DNA of 64,000 nt, taken from Opitutus sp. ER46 (GTDB lineage Bacteria > Verrucomicrobiota > Verrucomicrobiia > Opitutales > Opitutaceae). Shown here one piece after another: positions 26,702 through 36,237 of this stretch. Where the stretch lies: assembly GCF_003054705.1 (NCBI RefSeq), contig NZ_QAYX01000015.1:43771-107770 (forward strand), written 5' to 3'. Under the pieces are notes generated by a model that had not been told where the DNA came from, ran no database searches, and worked only from the letters and a program-made list of their open reading frames with translations. Positions within the stretch are counted from its first letter, which is position 1. Every line of letters starts with the position of its first letter. The position numbers and the translations under genes are program-made.

Positions 26702-27304
26702 GTGAAGCAAAGTATCGTCACCCTCGACATGGAGGGCGTTCTGACGCCCGAGATCTGGATCGCCGTGGCCGAGCGGACCGGCATCCCCGCCCTGCGGCGC
26801 ACCACCCGCGACGAGCCCGATTACGACAAGCTGATGCGCTACCGCATCGATCTCATGCACCAGCACGGGATCACGCTTTCCCGGATTCAGGAGGTCATCG
26901 GCACGCTCGAGCCGCTCCCCGGCGCCCTCGACTTTCTCAACCAGCTGCGCGCCCGCACGCAGGTTATCATTCTCTCCGACACGTTCGAACAGTTCGCCCA
27001 GCCGCTGCTGCGCCGCATGGGCTGGCCCACCCTCTTCTGCCACCGGCTGATCGTCACCAATGGCCGGATCACCGGCTACCAGTTGCGCATGCGCGACCAG
27101 AAAAAGGCCTCCGTCGCCGCCCTCCAGTCGCTCAACTACAATGTCGTCGCCGCGGGAGACTCCTTCAACGACACGACCATGCTCGCGCAGGCCGACCACG
27201 GGATCCTCTTCCACGCCCCGGCCAACGTCGCCGCGCAGTTTCCGCAGTTCCCCGCGATCGAGGACTACGGCGCGCTCCTGCAACTGATCACGTCGAAGCT
27301 CTAG
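26702..27304 (+). CDS. thrH: ThrH-type phosphoserine phosphatase / homoserine phosphotransferase
   Basis: A 200-residue HAD-superfamily enzyme. The nucleophile motif reads TLDMEGVLTPEIW near 7-19, with the ThrH-specific glutamate where most HAD enzymes have a second D-x-D position. Motif II is ILSDTFEQF near 84-92; motif III/IV is VVAAGDSFNDTTML near 149-162. In Pseudomonas the homologue dephosphorylates phosphoserine and can pass the phosphate to homoserine. It starts with GTG at 26702. No serine or threonine genes adjoin it. Confidence 0.88.
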   Translation: MKQSIVTLDMEGVLTPEIWIAVAERTGIPALRRTTRDEPDYDKLMRYRIDLMHQHGITLSRIQEVIGTLEPLPGALDFLNQLRARTQVIILSDTFEQFAQPLLRRMGWPTLFCHRLIVTNGRITGYQLRMRDQKKASVAALQSLNYNVVAAGDSFNDTTMLAQADHGILFHAPANVAAQFPQFPAIEDYGALLQLITSKL

Positions 27305-27372
27305 GCGGGCTCGGCGCTCCCCCGGCATGGGCGGACGCAGCCCCGCTGGCCGCCTCCAGTCCGCACGCGCGC

Positions 27373-29508
27373 TCAGCGAAAAGATCCAGCCTGCGCCCCG
27401 CGCAGGCTCACGCGCTCCGCCTTTCGCGACGCGCTGGGCGCCGCCGGCTTCGGCGTCGTCTCCGCCAGTGGGACGTCCACCGCACGCGCGGTCTCACGCC
27501 GGGTTTCCCGTGCGTCGCCGCGGCTGCCGTCGATCAGCTCGAAGAGCGTACTCGCCGCCTGGTGCAACTCGACCGCCTGCGAATTCAACTCCTGCGCCGC
27601 GCTGGCCGACTCCTCGGCGCTCGCCGCATTCGCCTGCGTCACCCGGTCCATCTCCGACACCGAGCGGTTCAATTCGCTCACGGCGCGGTTCTGTTCCTCC
27701 GACGCCGACGCGATCTCGCTCACGAGCGTCTCTGCTTCGCGCACGGTACCGGCGATCTCCTCCAGATTGCGGCACACCCGCTCCGAACACGCCGCGCCCT
27801 GCTGGCTGCTCTCGTAGGCATGCGAAATCTTCGTCGAGGTCTCACGCGCCGCGGCCGCACTGCGTTGCGCCAGACTGCGCACTTCCTCGGCCACCACGGA
27901 GAAGCCCGCGCCGGCCTCGCCAGCCCGCGCCGCCTCGATCGCCGCGTTCAACGCGAGGATGTTCGTCTGGAAGGCGATCTCGTCGATCGTGCGCACGATC
28001 TTCGTGACCTCCTCCGACGAAGCTTTGATGCCCTCCATCGCCGTCTGCATGCTCCGCACTTCGTCGACCCCCGCATCCGCCAGCGTCCGCGCCCGCGTCG
28101 CCACGGTCTTCGCCTTGCCGGCATGCTCCGCGTTGCTCTTCACCGTGCCCGACGTCTCCTCCAGCGCGGCACTTGTCTCCTCGATCGCCGCCGCCTGTTC
28201 CGCCGCCCCCTGCGCCAGACTCTGGCTCGCAACCGAGACGTGTTGCGCCGCCCCCTGCGTGTGCGAGGCACCTGCTTCCATCGACTCGGCCAGCAGATGC
28301 AGTCGCTGGGCGATGCGCTTGCCGTAAATCACCCACGTGAGCGTCGCCGCCAGCAGCGCCCCGATCACGATCCCCAGCTGCCACACGCGTTCCGTGCGCT
28401 GCCGCGCCTCCAGGGCATGCACCGACGCCATCGCCTCCGCCTCCGGCACCCCCGCGACAATCACCCAGTCCCAGGAGGGGAAATAGGCATAGCGCGCGTA
28501 TTGCAGGCGCGGCTCCGCGTCTGCATCGCGTTTCCACGGGAAGCGCACGAGCCCGGTCTCCTGCGGCTGCAGGGTCACGGCGCGCGTCACCGCGTCCCGG
28601 AGCCGCTGCCGGGTCTCGGAGTTCCCCTGCTCCAGCAGATTGCGGCCCGCGATCGTTGAGCCCTTCGCCAGCACGCCGTTTCCGGCCACCGAGCCTTTGC
28701 CGTTCATGATCAGGATCTCGCCTCCGCGGCCCAGAGTCAGCGCCTGGATCGTCTTCTGGACGGAGGCAAACGCCTGTTCCTCGGATTCGCCGACAAAAAG
28801 CATGCCGATCACCGCGCCATCCGGCCCGCGCAGCGGCAGGTAGCCCGTCAGCATCCACTTTCCCACGACAACCGCACGGCCGATGTAGGTGTCCCCCTTC
28901 AGCACCGCCTCGATCACCGGCGTCTTCTCGCCATTGCCCGCGCGCGCGGGAATGTACGTGCCGATCGCGCGCTTGCCCTCCGCGTTGATCACGGTCGTCG
29001 CCACGCGGAGCATGTCGCCGTCGTCGTTCATCCGCTGGAAGATCGTCGCCACGCCGCCTGTCAGCTTGCTGATTTCGTCCACGACCGGCACCGCGCGCGC
29101 GGCGTCGGCGGTCGGTTCTATCGCCGTCTTGCCGCCCAGCATCGGCGTCGGCAACGCCACCGCCTGCACCGCCTGGTCCGCCTGGTTCCGCGCCTGCCAG
29201 GACTGCTTGTTCTCGGCGGCGACGCTAAAACCGCCGCCGCGCTGCAGGACGTCGCGCGCGATCCGCACCTGCAGCTGAATCTGGCCGCGTAACTGCTGCT
29301 CCGCCATGCCCGCCAGGTTCACCAGCGACAACGCGACCTGTTCGATCTGCGCGTCCGCCGCCGCCTGCGCCTCCTGGGTTGCCACCTCGGCATTCTTCAC
29401 GCCGCGCGACCACGACAGGACCGCGATCAGGATCAACGGCAGCGCCACCGTGGCGATGCCGGCGGCTGACAACTTAAATCTCAGGCCATATGTGGATATG
29501 GAAGCCAT
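27373..29508 (-). CDS. methyl-accepting chemotaxis protein with Cache sensor
   Basis: A 711-residue transmembrane chemoreceptor. One membrane helix spans about 13-33, the other about 374-394 ([16 protein letters not shown]). The long periplasmic part between them has the features of a double or Cache3-Cache2 sensor, including [20 protein letters not shown] near 151 and [15 protein letters not shown] near 345. The signalling tip [18 protein letters not shown] lies near 513-530, with [17 protein letters not shown] following. The last residues do not show a CheR-docking pentapeptide. No other chemotaxis gene is present; the ligand is unknown, although Cache receptors often sense small organic acids. 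Confidence 0.92.
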   Translation of the reverse strand: MASISTYGLRFKLSAAGIATVALPLILIAVLSWSRGVKNAEVATQEAQAAADAQIEQVALSLVNLAGMAEQQLRGQIQLQVRIARDVLQRGGGFSVAAENKQSWQARNQADQAVQAVALPTPMLGGKTAIEPTADAARAVPVVDEISKLTGGVATIFQRMNDDGDMLRVATTVINAEGKRAIGTYIPARAGNGEKTPVIEAVLKGDTYIGRAVVVGKWMLTGYLPLRGPDGAVIGMLFVGESEEQAFASVQKTIQALTLGRGGEILIMNGKGSVAGNGVLAKGSTIAGRNLLEQGNSETRQRLRDAVTRAVTLQPQETGLVRFPWKRDADAEPRLQYARYAYFPSWDWVIVAGVPEAEAMASVHALEARQRTERVWQLGIVIGALLAATLTWVIYGKRIAQRLHLLAESMEAGASHTQGAAQHVSVASQSLAQGAAEQAAAIEETSAALEETSGTVKSNAEHAGKAKTVATRARTLADAGVDEVRSMQTAMEGIKASSEEVTKIVRTIDEIAFQTNILALNAAIEAARAGEAGAGFSVVAEEVRSLAQRSAAAARETSTKISHAYESSQQGAACSERVCRNLEEIAGTVREAETLVSEIASASEEQNRAVSELNRSVSEMDRVTQANAASAEESASAAQELNSQAVELHQAASTLFELIDGSRGDARETRRETARAVDVPLAETTPKPAAPSASRKAERVSLRGAQAGSFR

Positions 29509-29608
29509 TAGGCTCCCCGATCGTCACCTTAAGCCGGCAATGAATGGGTAATATGTGTAAATCTCTCAATACCTTCCAAACCGTCGCCCTGCCGCCCCAA
29601 CTAAATCA

Positions 29609-32600
29609 TCAGGGCGCCAGTTCCCCTTCGAACGCGTAAACCCCAGGTTCGACCCTCACTTCCGTTCCATAGTCGCCAGCGTCGACGCGAGTGACGCCGA
29701 CGGATTTCGCAACCGGTTGTCCGTTCACCATCAGGCGCGATGCGCGAGCGGGGACACGTACGATGCCGGTGACATTGGGCGGAATCTCCACCCCGAGGCT
29801 CAGCCGGTTTCCTTCGCGCCGCCACTCCGTGCTGACCCGCCCCGAGATCGCGCGATAGCTCGCCCGCGCCCACGTGAGGCCGTCCGCCATTGCCGGCTCG
29901 ATCCGCACGGTCCGAAAGCCCGGCTCCGCCTCCTCGATTCCGCTGACGTGCCGGAAGAGGTACTCCGCCACCGAGCCATAGGCGTAATGGTTGAATGAGT
30001 TCATCGCGATGGTCTGGAAGCCGCGCTCCAGGGTCCACCCGTCCCACCGTTCCCAGATCGTCGTGGCACCGTGCTTCACTGGAAACAGCCACGAGGGATA
30101 GTCCTCCTGCAGGAGCACCCGATACGCCACGTCGTCGCGCCCGGCCCGGTGCAGCGCCGGCAGCAGCCGCGGCGTGCCAACGAACCCGGTGCCCAGGTGC
30201 CACCCGCGGCGCTCCAGCTCCCCGACAAACTTCGCCGCCGCCGCCGGCCGCCGCTCCGGCGTCAGCAGGTTCCACGCAAACGCCAGCGCGTACCCCACCT
30301 GCCGGCTGTCCCGGATCGTCCCGTCCGCCGCCACAAACGCCGCCTGAAACGCCGCGCGCACCTCCGTCGCCAGCGCCGCATACCGGCGCGCGTCGTCGGC
30401 CCGCCCGATCGCCGCCGCCATCTCCGCCATCGCGTCGGCCAGATACGCATAGTACGCCGTCTCGATCACCGTCGTCGGCGCGCCGCCATCGAGGTTCAGG
30501 TGGTCACCGATACCCCGGCCGCGGAGCGTCACGATGCCGTCCTTTGTCTGCTGCGCCACCCAGCCCATGTACCGGGTCATCGCCTCGTAGTTGCGCCGGA
30601 TGACCCGCGTGTCGCCGTAAACGCGATACAGGGTGTGCGTGCACACCAGCGCCGACTCGCTCCACCCCGCCGCGGTCCACGCCGTGCCAAACAGCGGCGC
30701 CACGTTGCCAAACGCCCCCGAGGGCAGCTGCGTGTCCTGCACCAGCGTCCGCAGCCAGCGCGTGAAAAACCCCGCCACGTCGAAGTTGTACGTCCCCGCC
30801 CGGATGAAGAACTCCGCGTCGCCGCTCCAGCCCGCGCGTTCGTCGCGCTGGGGACAATCCGTCGGCACTTCGAGGTAATTGCCCTTCTGCCCCCACACCA
30901 CGTTGCGCCAGAGCTGCGTGAGCAGAGGGTTCGAGCACTCGAACTCGCCGGCCGGCTCCATCCCCGAGTGCACCACCACGCCCGTCACCGCCTCCGGCGC
31001 GGGTCGCTCCTCCAACCCCGTGACCTCCACGTACCGGAAGCCATGGAAGGTAAACCGCGGCTCCAACACTTCCTCTCCGCCGCCCTGCAGCCAGTACACG
31101 TCCACCGCATTCGCCCCGCGGAGGTTCGAGGTGTAGAGCGTCCCATTCGGGTTCAGCATCTCGCCGTGCCGGACCATCACTTTCTGCCCCGCCCGGCCGC
31201 GCACCTTCAGCCGCACCCAGCCGACCATGTTCTGCCCGAGGTCAAAGGTCCACGCGCCGGGCCGCGGTTCGGTCACGGTTCGCGCCAGCAACAACTCCGC
31301 GACGCGGGCGGCGTCCGCGTTGGCCGCCTCCACCACGAAGGTCGCCAGCGGCTTCGCCGGATCCACCGGCCGCAGGCCCGTCGCCACGGGGCGCCAGCCT
31401 GCCGCGGCAAATCCCGGACGCGACCACCCCGCCGGCTCGCGCCGCGCATCATACGCCGCGCCTGCCATGAGGTCCGCCTGCCGGAACCCGCCGAACCCGC
31501 CGCGCCATGCGCCATTCGTCGCCACCACGTCCCGCGTGCCGTCCGCGTACTCGATCTCCAGCTGCGCCCGCAGCCTGGGATATCCACCATAAAAATACCG
31601 ACGCCCCGTGTACCCGAGGATGCTGGCATACCAGCCATCGCCCAGAATTCCACCGAGCACGTTTTCTCCCGCCGCCAACTGCCGTGTCACGTCGTAGGTT
31701 TGGTACTGCACGCGCGCCCGAAAGTCCGTCCACCCCGGCGTGAGCTGGTCCCGTCCCACGCGCTGCCCGTTCAACTGCAGCTCGTACGCGCCCAGCGCCG
31801 TCGCATACACCACCGCCCGGCGGACCGGCTTCGTCACGGCAAAGCTCGTCCGCAGATACGGCGGCGGCGGCAGCCAGTACGTGAAGGTCTGCGGCGGTCC
31901 GTCCCAGGGGTTCCGCTTCTCCGGCGGCGACACCAGCGGACGCCACTCCGTCGCCGCGAACTCCGGCCGTTGCCAGCCGTCCGGCGCCGTGAGCGCAAAG
32001 GTCCAGCTCGTATCCACCGTCACGCGCTGCTCCGTGCCATCCGCCAATGCGAACGTCACCTCCCCCAGCACCGCTGGCGGATGCCCGTCCCACTGCGTCA
32101 CCTCCAGCGCGACGACGTTCGCCCCGGGCCTCACGTGCGGCGTCAGGTCCAACAGCATGACCTGCTCCCAACGGGAAATCTCCGCCACCGGCACGCCGTT
32201 CACCGCCACCTTCGCCACCTGGTCCACAAGTAGCGCCGCGGTGGCGCGCCGCACCGTGGCGCCGGCCGGAACCGTGAATCCACCGCGCACATACGCCGTG
32301 CGCGGCGCTGCCTGGTTCACCGGCACGTCCGCATACGCCCACTTCAACGCCGTCAGCCGCTGCCGCGTCGCTGCGTCCACCTCGCTGCCGTCTGTCGGCA
32401 GCTCCGCGTCCAATCCGATCCACTCCGCCCGCCACTCCTCCGGCTTCAGCAGGCCCATGCTCCACGACGCCGGTTCGCTCCATGCCCCGGCCACGCCAGC
32501 TTCATCCCACACGCGCACTCGCCACCAGCAGGTGTCCCGGGAGGCCAGCGCCCGGCCGGCGTACTCAATCTGGAATGCCGCCGCCGAGGCCACGCGGCCC

Positions 32601-32866
32601 GTGTCCCAGCGATCGGCCGCGCCCGCCAGCAGCCCCGCCGGCGTGCTTGCCACCTGGATCTGGTACGCACTCTGCCGCGCCCCTCGCGCCGGCCCCGCCG
32701 TTTCGCACTGCCACGCCAGTCGCGGCTGCGTCTCGTCGATGCCTTCCGGGTTCTCCCGGTATTCACAACGCAGATGCGCCGGCGTCAGCGCCGCCGCCGC
32801 CGTTCCCGCCCCACCTGCCAGGAGCGCCATCGCCCCGGCGAGGATCCACCGGCATGCCGAGTTCAT
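29609..32866 (-). CDS. secreted alpha-L-rhamnosidase, GH78
   Basis: A 1085-residue glycoside hydrolase releasing terminal L-rhamnose. The ATG at 32866 starts a signal peptide (MNSACRWILAGAMALLAGG), then LRCEYRENPEGIDETQPRL opens the usual GH78 amino-terminal beta domain. Beta-sandwich domains extend to about residue 560. The (alpha/alpha)6 catalytic barrel has the GH78 general-acid motif DCPQRDERAGWSGD near 667-680 and IWERWDGW near 955, and a C-terminal beta domain ends the chain. It is a single gene away from the glycan locus at 40.7 kb and shows no copy of that locus's palindrome upstream. Likely substrates are plant or algal rhamnosides. Confidence 0.92.
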   Translation of the reverse strand: MNSACRWILAGAMALLAGGAGTAAAALTPAHLRCEYRENPEGIDETQPRLAWQCETAGPARGARQSAYQIQVASTPAGLLAGAADRWDTGRVASAAAFQIEYAGRALASRDTCWWRVRVWDEAGVAGAWSEPASWSMGLLKPEEWRAEWIGLDAELPTDGSEVDAATRQRLTALKWAYADVPVNQAAPRTAYVRGGFTVPAGATVRRATAALLVDQVAKVAVNGVPVAEISRWEQVMLLDLTPHVRPGANVVALEVTQWDGHPPAVLGEVTFALADGTEQRVTVDTSWTFALTAPDGWQRPEFAATEWRPLVSPPEKRNPWDGPPQTFTYWLPPPPYLRTSFAVTKPVRRAVVYATALGAYELQLNGQRVGRDQLTPGWTDFRARVQYQTYDVTRQLAAGENVLGGILGDGWYASILGYTGRRYFYGGYPRLRAQLEIEYADGTRDVVATNGAWRGGFGGFRQADLMAGAAYDARREPAGWSRPGFAAAGWRPVATGLRPVDPAKPLATFVVEAANADAARVAELLLARTVTEPRPGAWTFDLGQNMVGWVRLKVRGRAGQKVMVRHGEMLNPNGTLYTSNLRGANAVDVYWLQGGGEEVLEPRFTFHGFRYVEVTGLEERPAPEAVTGVVVHSGMEPAGEFECSNPLLTQLWRNVVWGQKGNYLEVPTDCPQRDERAGWSGDAEFFIRAGTYNFDVAGFFTRWLRTLVQDTQLPSGAFGNVAPLFGTAWTAAGWSESALVCTHTLYRVYGDTRVIRRNYEAMTRYMGWVAQQTKDGIVTLRGRGIGDHLNLDGGAPTTVIETAYYAYLADAMAEMAAAIGRADDARRYAALATEVRAAFQAAFVAADGTIRDSRQVGYALAFAWNLLTPERRPAAAAKFVGELERRGWHLGTGFVGTPRLLPALHRAGRDDVAYRVLLQEDYPSWLFPVKHGATTIWERWDGWTLERGFQTIAMNSFNHYAYGSVAEYLFRHVSGIEEAEPGFRTVRIEPAMADGLTWARASYRAISGRVSTEWRREGNRLSLGVEIPPNVTGIVRVPARASRLMVNGQPVAKSVGVTRVDAGDYGTEVRVEPGVYAFEGELAP

Positions 32867-32972
32867 GGGCGACCGAATCCACCGCCCGCCGCGCCAATGT
32901 CCACCGCGAAGGTTTCGGACGGTACCCTCGACCGTGTTGCCACCACGCCCCCGCCCGCCATGATGCCCCGGT

Positions 32973-33836
32973 TTGAAACCCCGCTTCATCGTCAACGCGC
33001 GCTCCGGCGGCGCCGCGCGCGCCCTCCCTGCCGTCCGCGCCTATGCCGCCGCCCGCGGCGTGCCCGTCGTGCTCACCGAGCGCTGCGGCCACGGTGCCGA
33101 GCTCGCCCGCGCCGCGCTCGCCGAGGGCTGCGAGCTCGTCGTCGCCGTTGGCGGCGATGGCACGATGAACGAGGTCGCCTCCGCCCTCGTCGGCACGTCC
33201 GCGACCCTCGGACTCGTGCCGTGCGGTTCGGGTGACGGCCTTGGGCGCTGCCTCGGGCTGCACGGTCCGGCGGAACACGCGCTGCGCGTCCTCGACCACG
33301 GCCACCCGCGCCGGATCGACACCGGCACCGCCGACGGCCACCCGTTCTTCACCGCAGCCGGCCTGGGCTTCGAGGCCGAGATCGCCCAGCGTTTCAACCA
33401 GCTCACCCAGCGCGGCTTTCTGCGCTACCTCAGCACGGCCTTTCGGCTCTGGCGCCAATGGATCCCCGAGCCGTACGAGATCACGCACGCAGGCGGCACG
33501 GTCCGCGTCTCCGCCTTCACCCTCGTGGTCACCAACGCCAACCAATACGGCAACGACGCCCGCATCGCCCCAGCCGCGCGCGTCGATGACGGCCGGCTGA
33601 ACCTCACCGCCATCCCGCCGGTAACCCTCCTGCGCGCGATCCCGCTCGTCGTCCGACTTTTCGCCGGCGATGTGACCCGCGCGCGCGGCGTCACCGCCCT
33701 TGTCGGCGACCACTTCATCGTCCGGCGCCCGCAGCCCGGCTGGCTCCACACCGACGGCGAACTGCGCACCGCCGGCGCTTCAGTCGAGTTTCGTGTGCGT
33801 CCGGCCAGCCTGAGCATTCTCTGCCCCGCGCCCTGA
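32973..33836 (+). CDS. diacylglycerol kinase-family lipid kinase (YegS/DgkB-like)
   Basis: A 287-residue lipid kinase. NARSGGAAR near 8-16, VVAVGGDGTMNEVASALVG near 56-74 and GLVPCGSGDGLGRCLG near 79-94 are the catalytic-domain motifs; ITHAGGTVRVSAFTLVVTNANQYG-like strands of the second beta domain follow, given here only in part. The usual G-T-x-N-D-x-A-R reads GSGDGLGR, a recognised variant. Start codon is TTG at 32973: the two ATG codons just upstream are out of frame. It diverges from the rhamnosidase, with a 106-bp gap. Confidence 0.85.
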   Translation: MKPRFIVNARSGGAARALPAVRAYAAARGVPVVLTERCGHGAELARAALAEGCELVVAVGGDGTMNEVASALVGTSATLGLVPCGSGDGLGRCLGLHGPAEHALRVLDHGHPRRIDTGTADGHPFFTAAGLGFEAEIAQRFNQLTQRGFLRYLSTAFRLWRQWIPEPYEITHAGGTVRVSAFTLVVTNANQYGNDARIAPAARVDDGRLNLTAIPPVTLLRAIPLVVRLFAGDVTRARGVTALVGDHFIVRRPQPGWLHTDGELRTAGASVEFRVRPASLSILCPAP

Positions 33837-33863
33837 CGCCCATCGGCCGCCTCGCCACCCGCC

Positions 33864-34835
33864 TCAGGCCACTTCGGCGCCGCGATGGGGCGACTGCGAC
33901 GGCCCCGAGCGGCGCTGCGCGTGTCCGCGCCGACCCGCACCGGTCGCCGCCATCACGCGGTTCCGCCCCGCCGCCTTCGCGGCGTATAGCGCCTCATCAG
34001 CCTCGCGCAGGAGATCGAGCGAGGTGCGGGCATCATCCGGCATCGAGGCGACGCCGATGCTGATCGTGACCCGCAGCGAAATGCCCTCGGCGATCGGAAT
34101 CGGATCCAGTTCGAACGCCGCGCGAATCCGTTCCGCCACGCCGAGCGCGGCCACGCGATCCGCCTGCACCAGCAGCACCGCAAACTCCTCGCCGCCGTAC
34201 CGCGCGACGCGGTCGACGTTGCGGGCCTGCGCCCGGAGCCGGCGCGCCACCTCGCGCAACGCGATGTCACCCACCGGATGCCCGTGGGAGTCGTTGATCA
34301 TCTTGAAGTGGTCCACGTCCGCCATCAGCAGCGCGAGCGGCTGGTTGAAGCGCAACGCGCGTTCCTGCTCCTCCTCGAGCAGGCGGTCGAACTCGCGGCG
34401 GTTCTTCAGTCCCGTGAGCTCATCGACCGTGGCGAGCTGCCGCAACGCCTCGAGGGTGTCGGCCAGCTTCATCGCGTAGCGCAGCGAGCGCTCGAGCAGC
34501 CGCGGCGTGATCTCGCCCTTCACCAGGTAGTCGAGCGCCCCGGCGTCCATCGCCTCACAGTCAACCCGCGCCGAGGTCTCGGCGGTGAGGAACACGATCG
34601 GAGTGCGGCAGCCCTCGCGCACCGCCTCGCGGATCAGCTGCAGGCCATCGCGCGGCCCCAGCTGGTAATCGAGCAGGCAGACCGCATACGCCCCGGTGCG
34701 CAGCTGCTGCAGCCCCGCCTCGTACGTCCCCGCCCAATCAAGTTCGTACGCGTCCCGCGAACACTGGCGCAGCAACGCCCCCGTCAGAAGGAACTGCGCG
34801 CGATCATCGTCGATGAGCAGGACTCGCCGAAGCAT
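33864..34835 (-). CDS. response regulator with GGDEF diguanylate cyclase output
   Basis: A 323-residue regulator. The receiver starts LLIDDD at about 6-11; the phosphoacceptor is D56 in VCLLDYQLG, with the conserved threonine in FLTAE near 82-86 and the lysine in YLVKGE near 103-108. The GGDEF domain has DELTGLKNRREFD at 138-150 and the active site YGGEEF at 213-218. An intact allosteric inhibition site RNVD sits at 205-208, five residues before it. This predicts an active cyclase with product inhibition, controlled by phosphorylation. ATG 34835 is chosen because upstream sequence is R3 repeat DNA. No cognate kinase adjoins. Confidence 0.93.
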   Translation of the reverse strand: MLRRVLLIDDDRAQFLLTGALLRQCSRDAYELDWAGTYEAGLQQLRTGAYAVCLLDYQLGPRDGLQLIREAVREGCRTPIVFLTAETSARVDCEAMDAGALDYLVKGEITPRLLERSLRYAMKLADTLEALRQLATVDELTGLKNRREFDRLLEEEQERALRFNQPLALLMADVDHFKMINDSHGHPVGDIALREVARRLRAQARNVDRVARYGGEEFAVLLVQADRVAALGVAERIRAAFELDPIPIAEGISLRVTISIGVASMPDDARTSLDLLREADEALYAAKAAGRNRVMAATGAGRRGHAQRRSGPSQSPHRGAEVA

Positions 34836-34888
34836 GGGAACAATGGAGCCGGGATTACGCCCCAACCCCGCCCCAACACAAGACGGGA

Positions 34889-34970
34889 TTCGGCGGCGGC
34901 GCTGCCGCCGCCGAAGTGAAAGTGCCCGACGGGGCTGCGCCGCCGCGGGAGTGAAAGTGAGAGTGAAAGG
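34889..34970 (-). repeat. R3 repeat: two GC palindromes with GTGAAAGTG tracts
   Basis: A perfect 12-bp-arm palindrome TTCGGCGGCGGC-GCT-GCCGCCGCCGAA at 34889-34915 is followed by GTGAAAGTG, a weaker CCCGACGG...CCGCCGCGGG palindrome at 34925-34949, and AGTGAAAGTGAGAGTGAAAG. It is the reverse orientation of the array at 61983. The 355-bp gap 34836-35190 otherwise holds GATCCGACTAATCGGACTAAT-type repeats (35070-35102) and the R2 array, no gene. Confidence 0.75.
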
Positions 34971-35102
34971 GGCGAACCGTGGAGCCTGGAGCCGGCGACA
35001 GCGCACCGTCTCGTCCGCGCGCCTTCACCATGCCCGCCAGCGCGATCGGCCAATCGGACTGACCTGATTGATCCGACCGATCCGACTAATCGGACTAATC
35101 CG

Positions 35103-35197
35103 TCTTCCGGCTTCCGGCCTCCGGCCTCCGGTTTCTGGCTTCCGGCTTCAGCCCTTCAGTCTTTCAGCCCTTGCGCTGAGCGCCCCGCGCTCAGCGC
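35103..35197. repeat. R2 repeat array with palindrome over the trpA stop
   Basis: CTTCCGG/CCTCCGG units to about 35148, then CAGCCCTTCAGTCTTTCAGC, then a perfect palindrome GCGCTGAGCGC-CCC-GCGCTCAGCGC at 35173-35197. The palindrome includes the trpA stop codon at 35191-35193, so any hairpin forms at the very end of the reading frame. Confidence 0.8.
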
Positions 35198-35991
35198 CGA
35201 GCGCCGCGCGCGAGGTCGTTCGCCTTGGCGCCCACGGTCGCCACGATGCGCGCGCGGTCGCCGAGGTTGTCCTTGATGGCGTTCACGAGCGCGCTGCCCA
35301 CGACGACGCCGTCGGCGTGCGCCGCGACCTGCGCGACCTGTGCCCGCGTGCCGATGCCAAACCCCACCACCATCGGGATCTTCGTGTGCTTCCGAATCCG
35401 CGCCACCGCCTCCGGGATGTTCGCCGCGACCTGGTCTCTCACGCCCGTCACGCCTTCGCGTGACACGTAGTAGATGAAGCCCGTGGTCGACGCCGCGATC
35501 GTCTCGATCCGCGCCTCGGGCGTCGTCGGCGCGATGATGCACACCGTGCCCACCTCGTGCTTGCGGCACGCCGTCGCCATCTCCGCCGCCTCCTCGGGCG
35601 GCAGGTCGAGCGTCAGGATCCCATCCACCCCCGCTTCGCGCGCCTGCCGCACGTAGGCGTCCACGCCGTTCGAGAACACGAGGTTGTAGTAGGTGTAGAA
35701 GACGATCGGCGCCTGGCTGAATTCCCGGATGCGCCGCACAAGTTCAAACACCCGCGCCGCCGTCATCCCGTTCTCCAGCGCCCGCTGCGCGGCGAGCTGG
35801 TTGGTCAAGCCGTCCGCCAGCGGATCCGAAAACGGCACGCCGAGTTCGAGGATATCGACACCATTGGCGAGCAGCGACTGGCACACCTCGAGCGAGGTGT
35901 CGAAGTCGGGATCACCCGCGCAGACATACGCCACGAACGCGGCACGGTTCTCCGCCCGGGTCCGGGCAAACGTTTCAGCAAGGCGAGACAT
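35191..35991 (-). CDS. trpA: tryptophan synthase alpha subunit
   Basis: A 266-residue TIM-barrel enzyme that cleaves indole-3-glycerol phosphate to indole. AAFVAYVCAGDPDFDTSLEV near 17-36, ILELGVPFSDPLADG near 47-61 (catalytic glutamate and aspartate region), FYTYYNLVFSNG near 100-111 and GVDGILTLDLPPEEA near 122-136 are the family signatures; the phosphate-binding VVGFGIGTRAQV lies near 208. ATG 35991 gives a normal start. trpB is not adjacent, which is unusual because trpB normally precedes trpA; it must lie elsewhere. A palindrome overlaps the stop. Confidence 0.94.
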   Translation of the reverse strand: MSRLAETFARTRAENRAAFVAYVCAGDPDFDTSLEVCQSLLANGVDILELGVPFSDPLADGLTNQLAAQRALENGMTAARVFELVRRIREFSQAPIVFYTYYNLVFSNGVDAYVRQAREAGVDGILTLDLPPEEAAEMATACRKHEVGTVCIIAPTTPEARIETIAASTTGFIYYVSREGVTGVRDQVAANIPEAVARIRKHTKIPMVVGFGIGTRAQVAQVAAHADGVVVGSALVNAIKDNLGDRARIVATVGAKANDLARGARR

Positions 35992-36100
35992 GCTGGAAGT
36001 TCGCCACAAACCCCGCCCCAAACACCACCCTTTTCTCGCCCCCACCCAGTACAGTTCACCCGCAATCCGCCCAGCGGAGCCCAAGCGCCTTCGGGGTCCG

Positions 36101-36232
36101 ACTTCCGACCTCCGGCTTCCGGCTTCAAGCTTCCGGCCTCCGACTTCCGCCCTCACGCCTCCCCTCCCGGCCTCGGGCCTTCGGCATCAGCGTTCAGCTT
36201 TCAGACCTTCAGCCTTCGCGCGGCGCCGCGCG
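36101..36232. repeat. R2 repeat array with 16-bp GC palindrome
   Basis: CTTCCGACCTCCGGCTTCC units run for about 90 bp, then TTCAGACCTTCAGCCTT, then the perfect palindrome CGCGCGGCGCCGCGCG at 36217-36232. The palindrome lies 5 bp from the stop codon of the minus-strand phosphatase-family gene. Same order of parts as the arrays at 22101 and 35103. Confidence 0.78.
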
Positions 36233-36237
36233 CGCGC

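Noticed and set aside
26467..28659. Open frame of more than 700 codons on the plus strand
   Set aside because: It overlaps thrH and the chemotaxis receptor, both with unmistakable motifs, and has no recognisable domain itself.
29609..32866. GH78 rhamnosidase as part of the LacI glycan regulon
   Set aside because: It is 8 kb away, and no copy of the 16-bp palindrome is seen upstream; ACGGTACCC...ACCGT near 32920 does not share the core.
24206..34835. Histidine kinase at 24206 and GGDEF regulator at 33864 as a cognate pair
   Set aside because: They are 9 kb apart with unrelated genes between; nothing in sequence links them.
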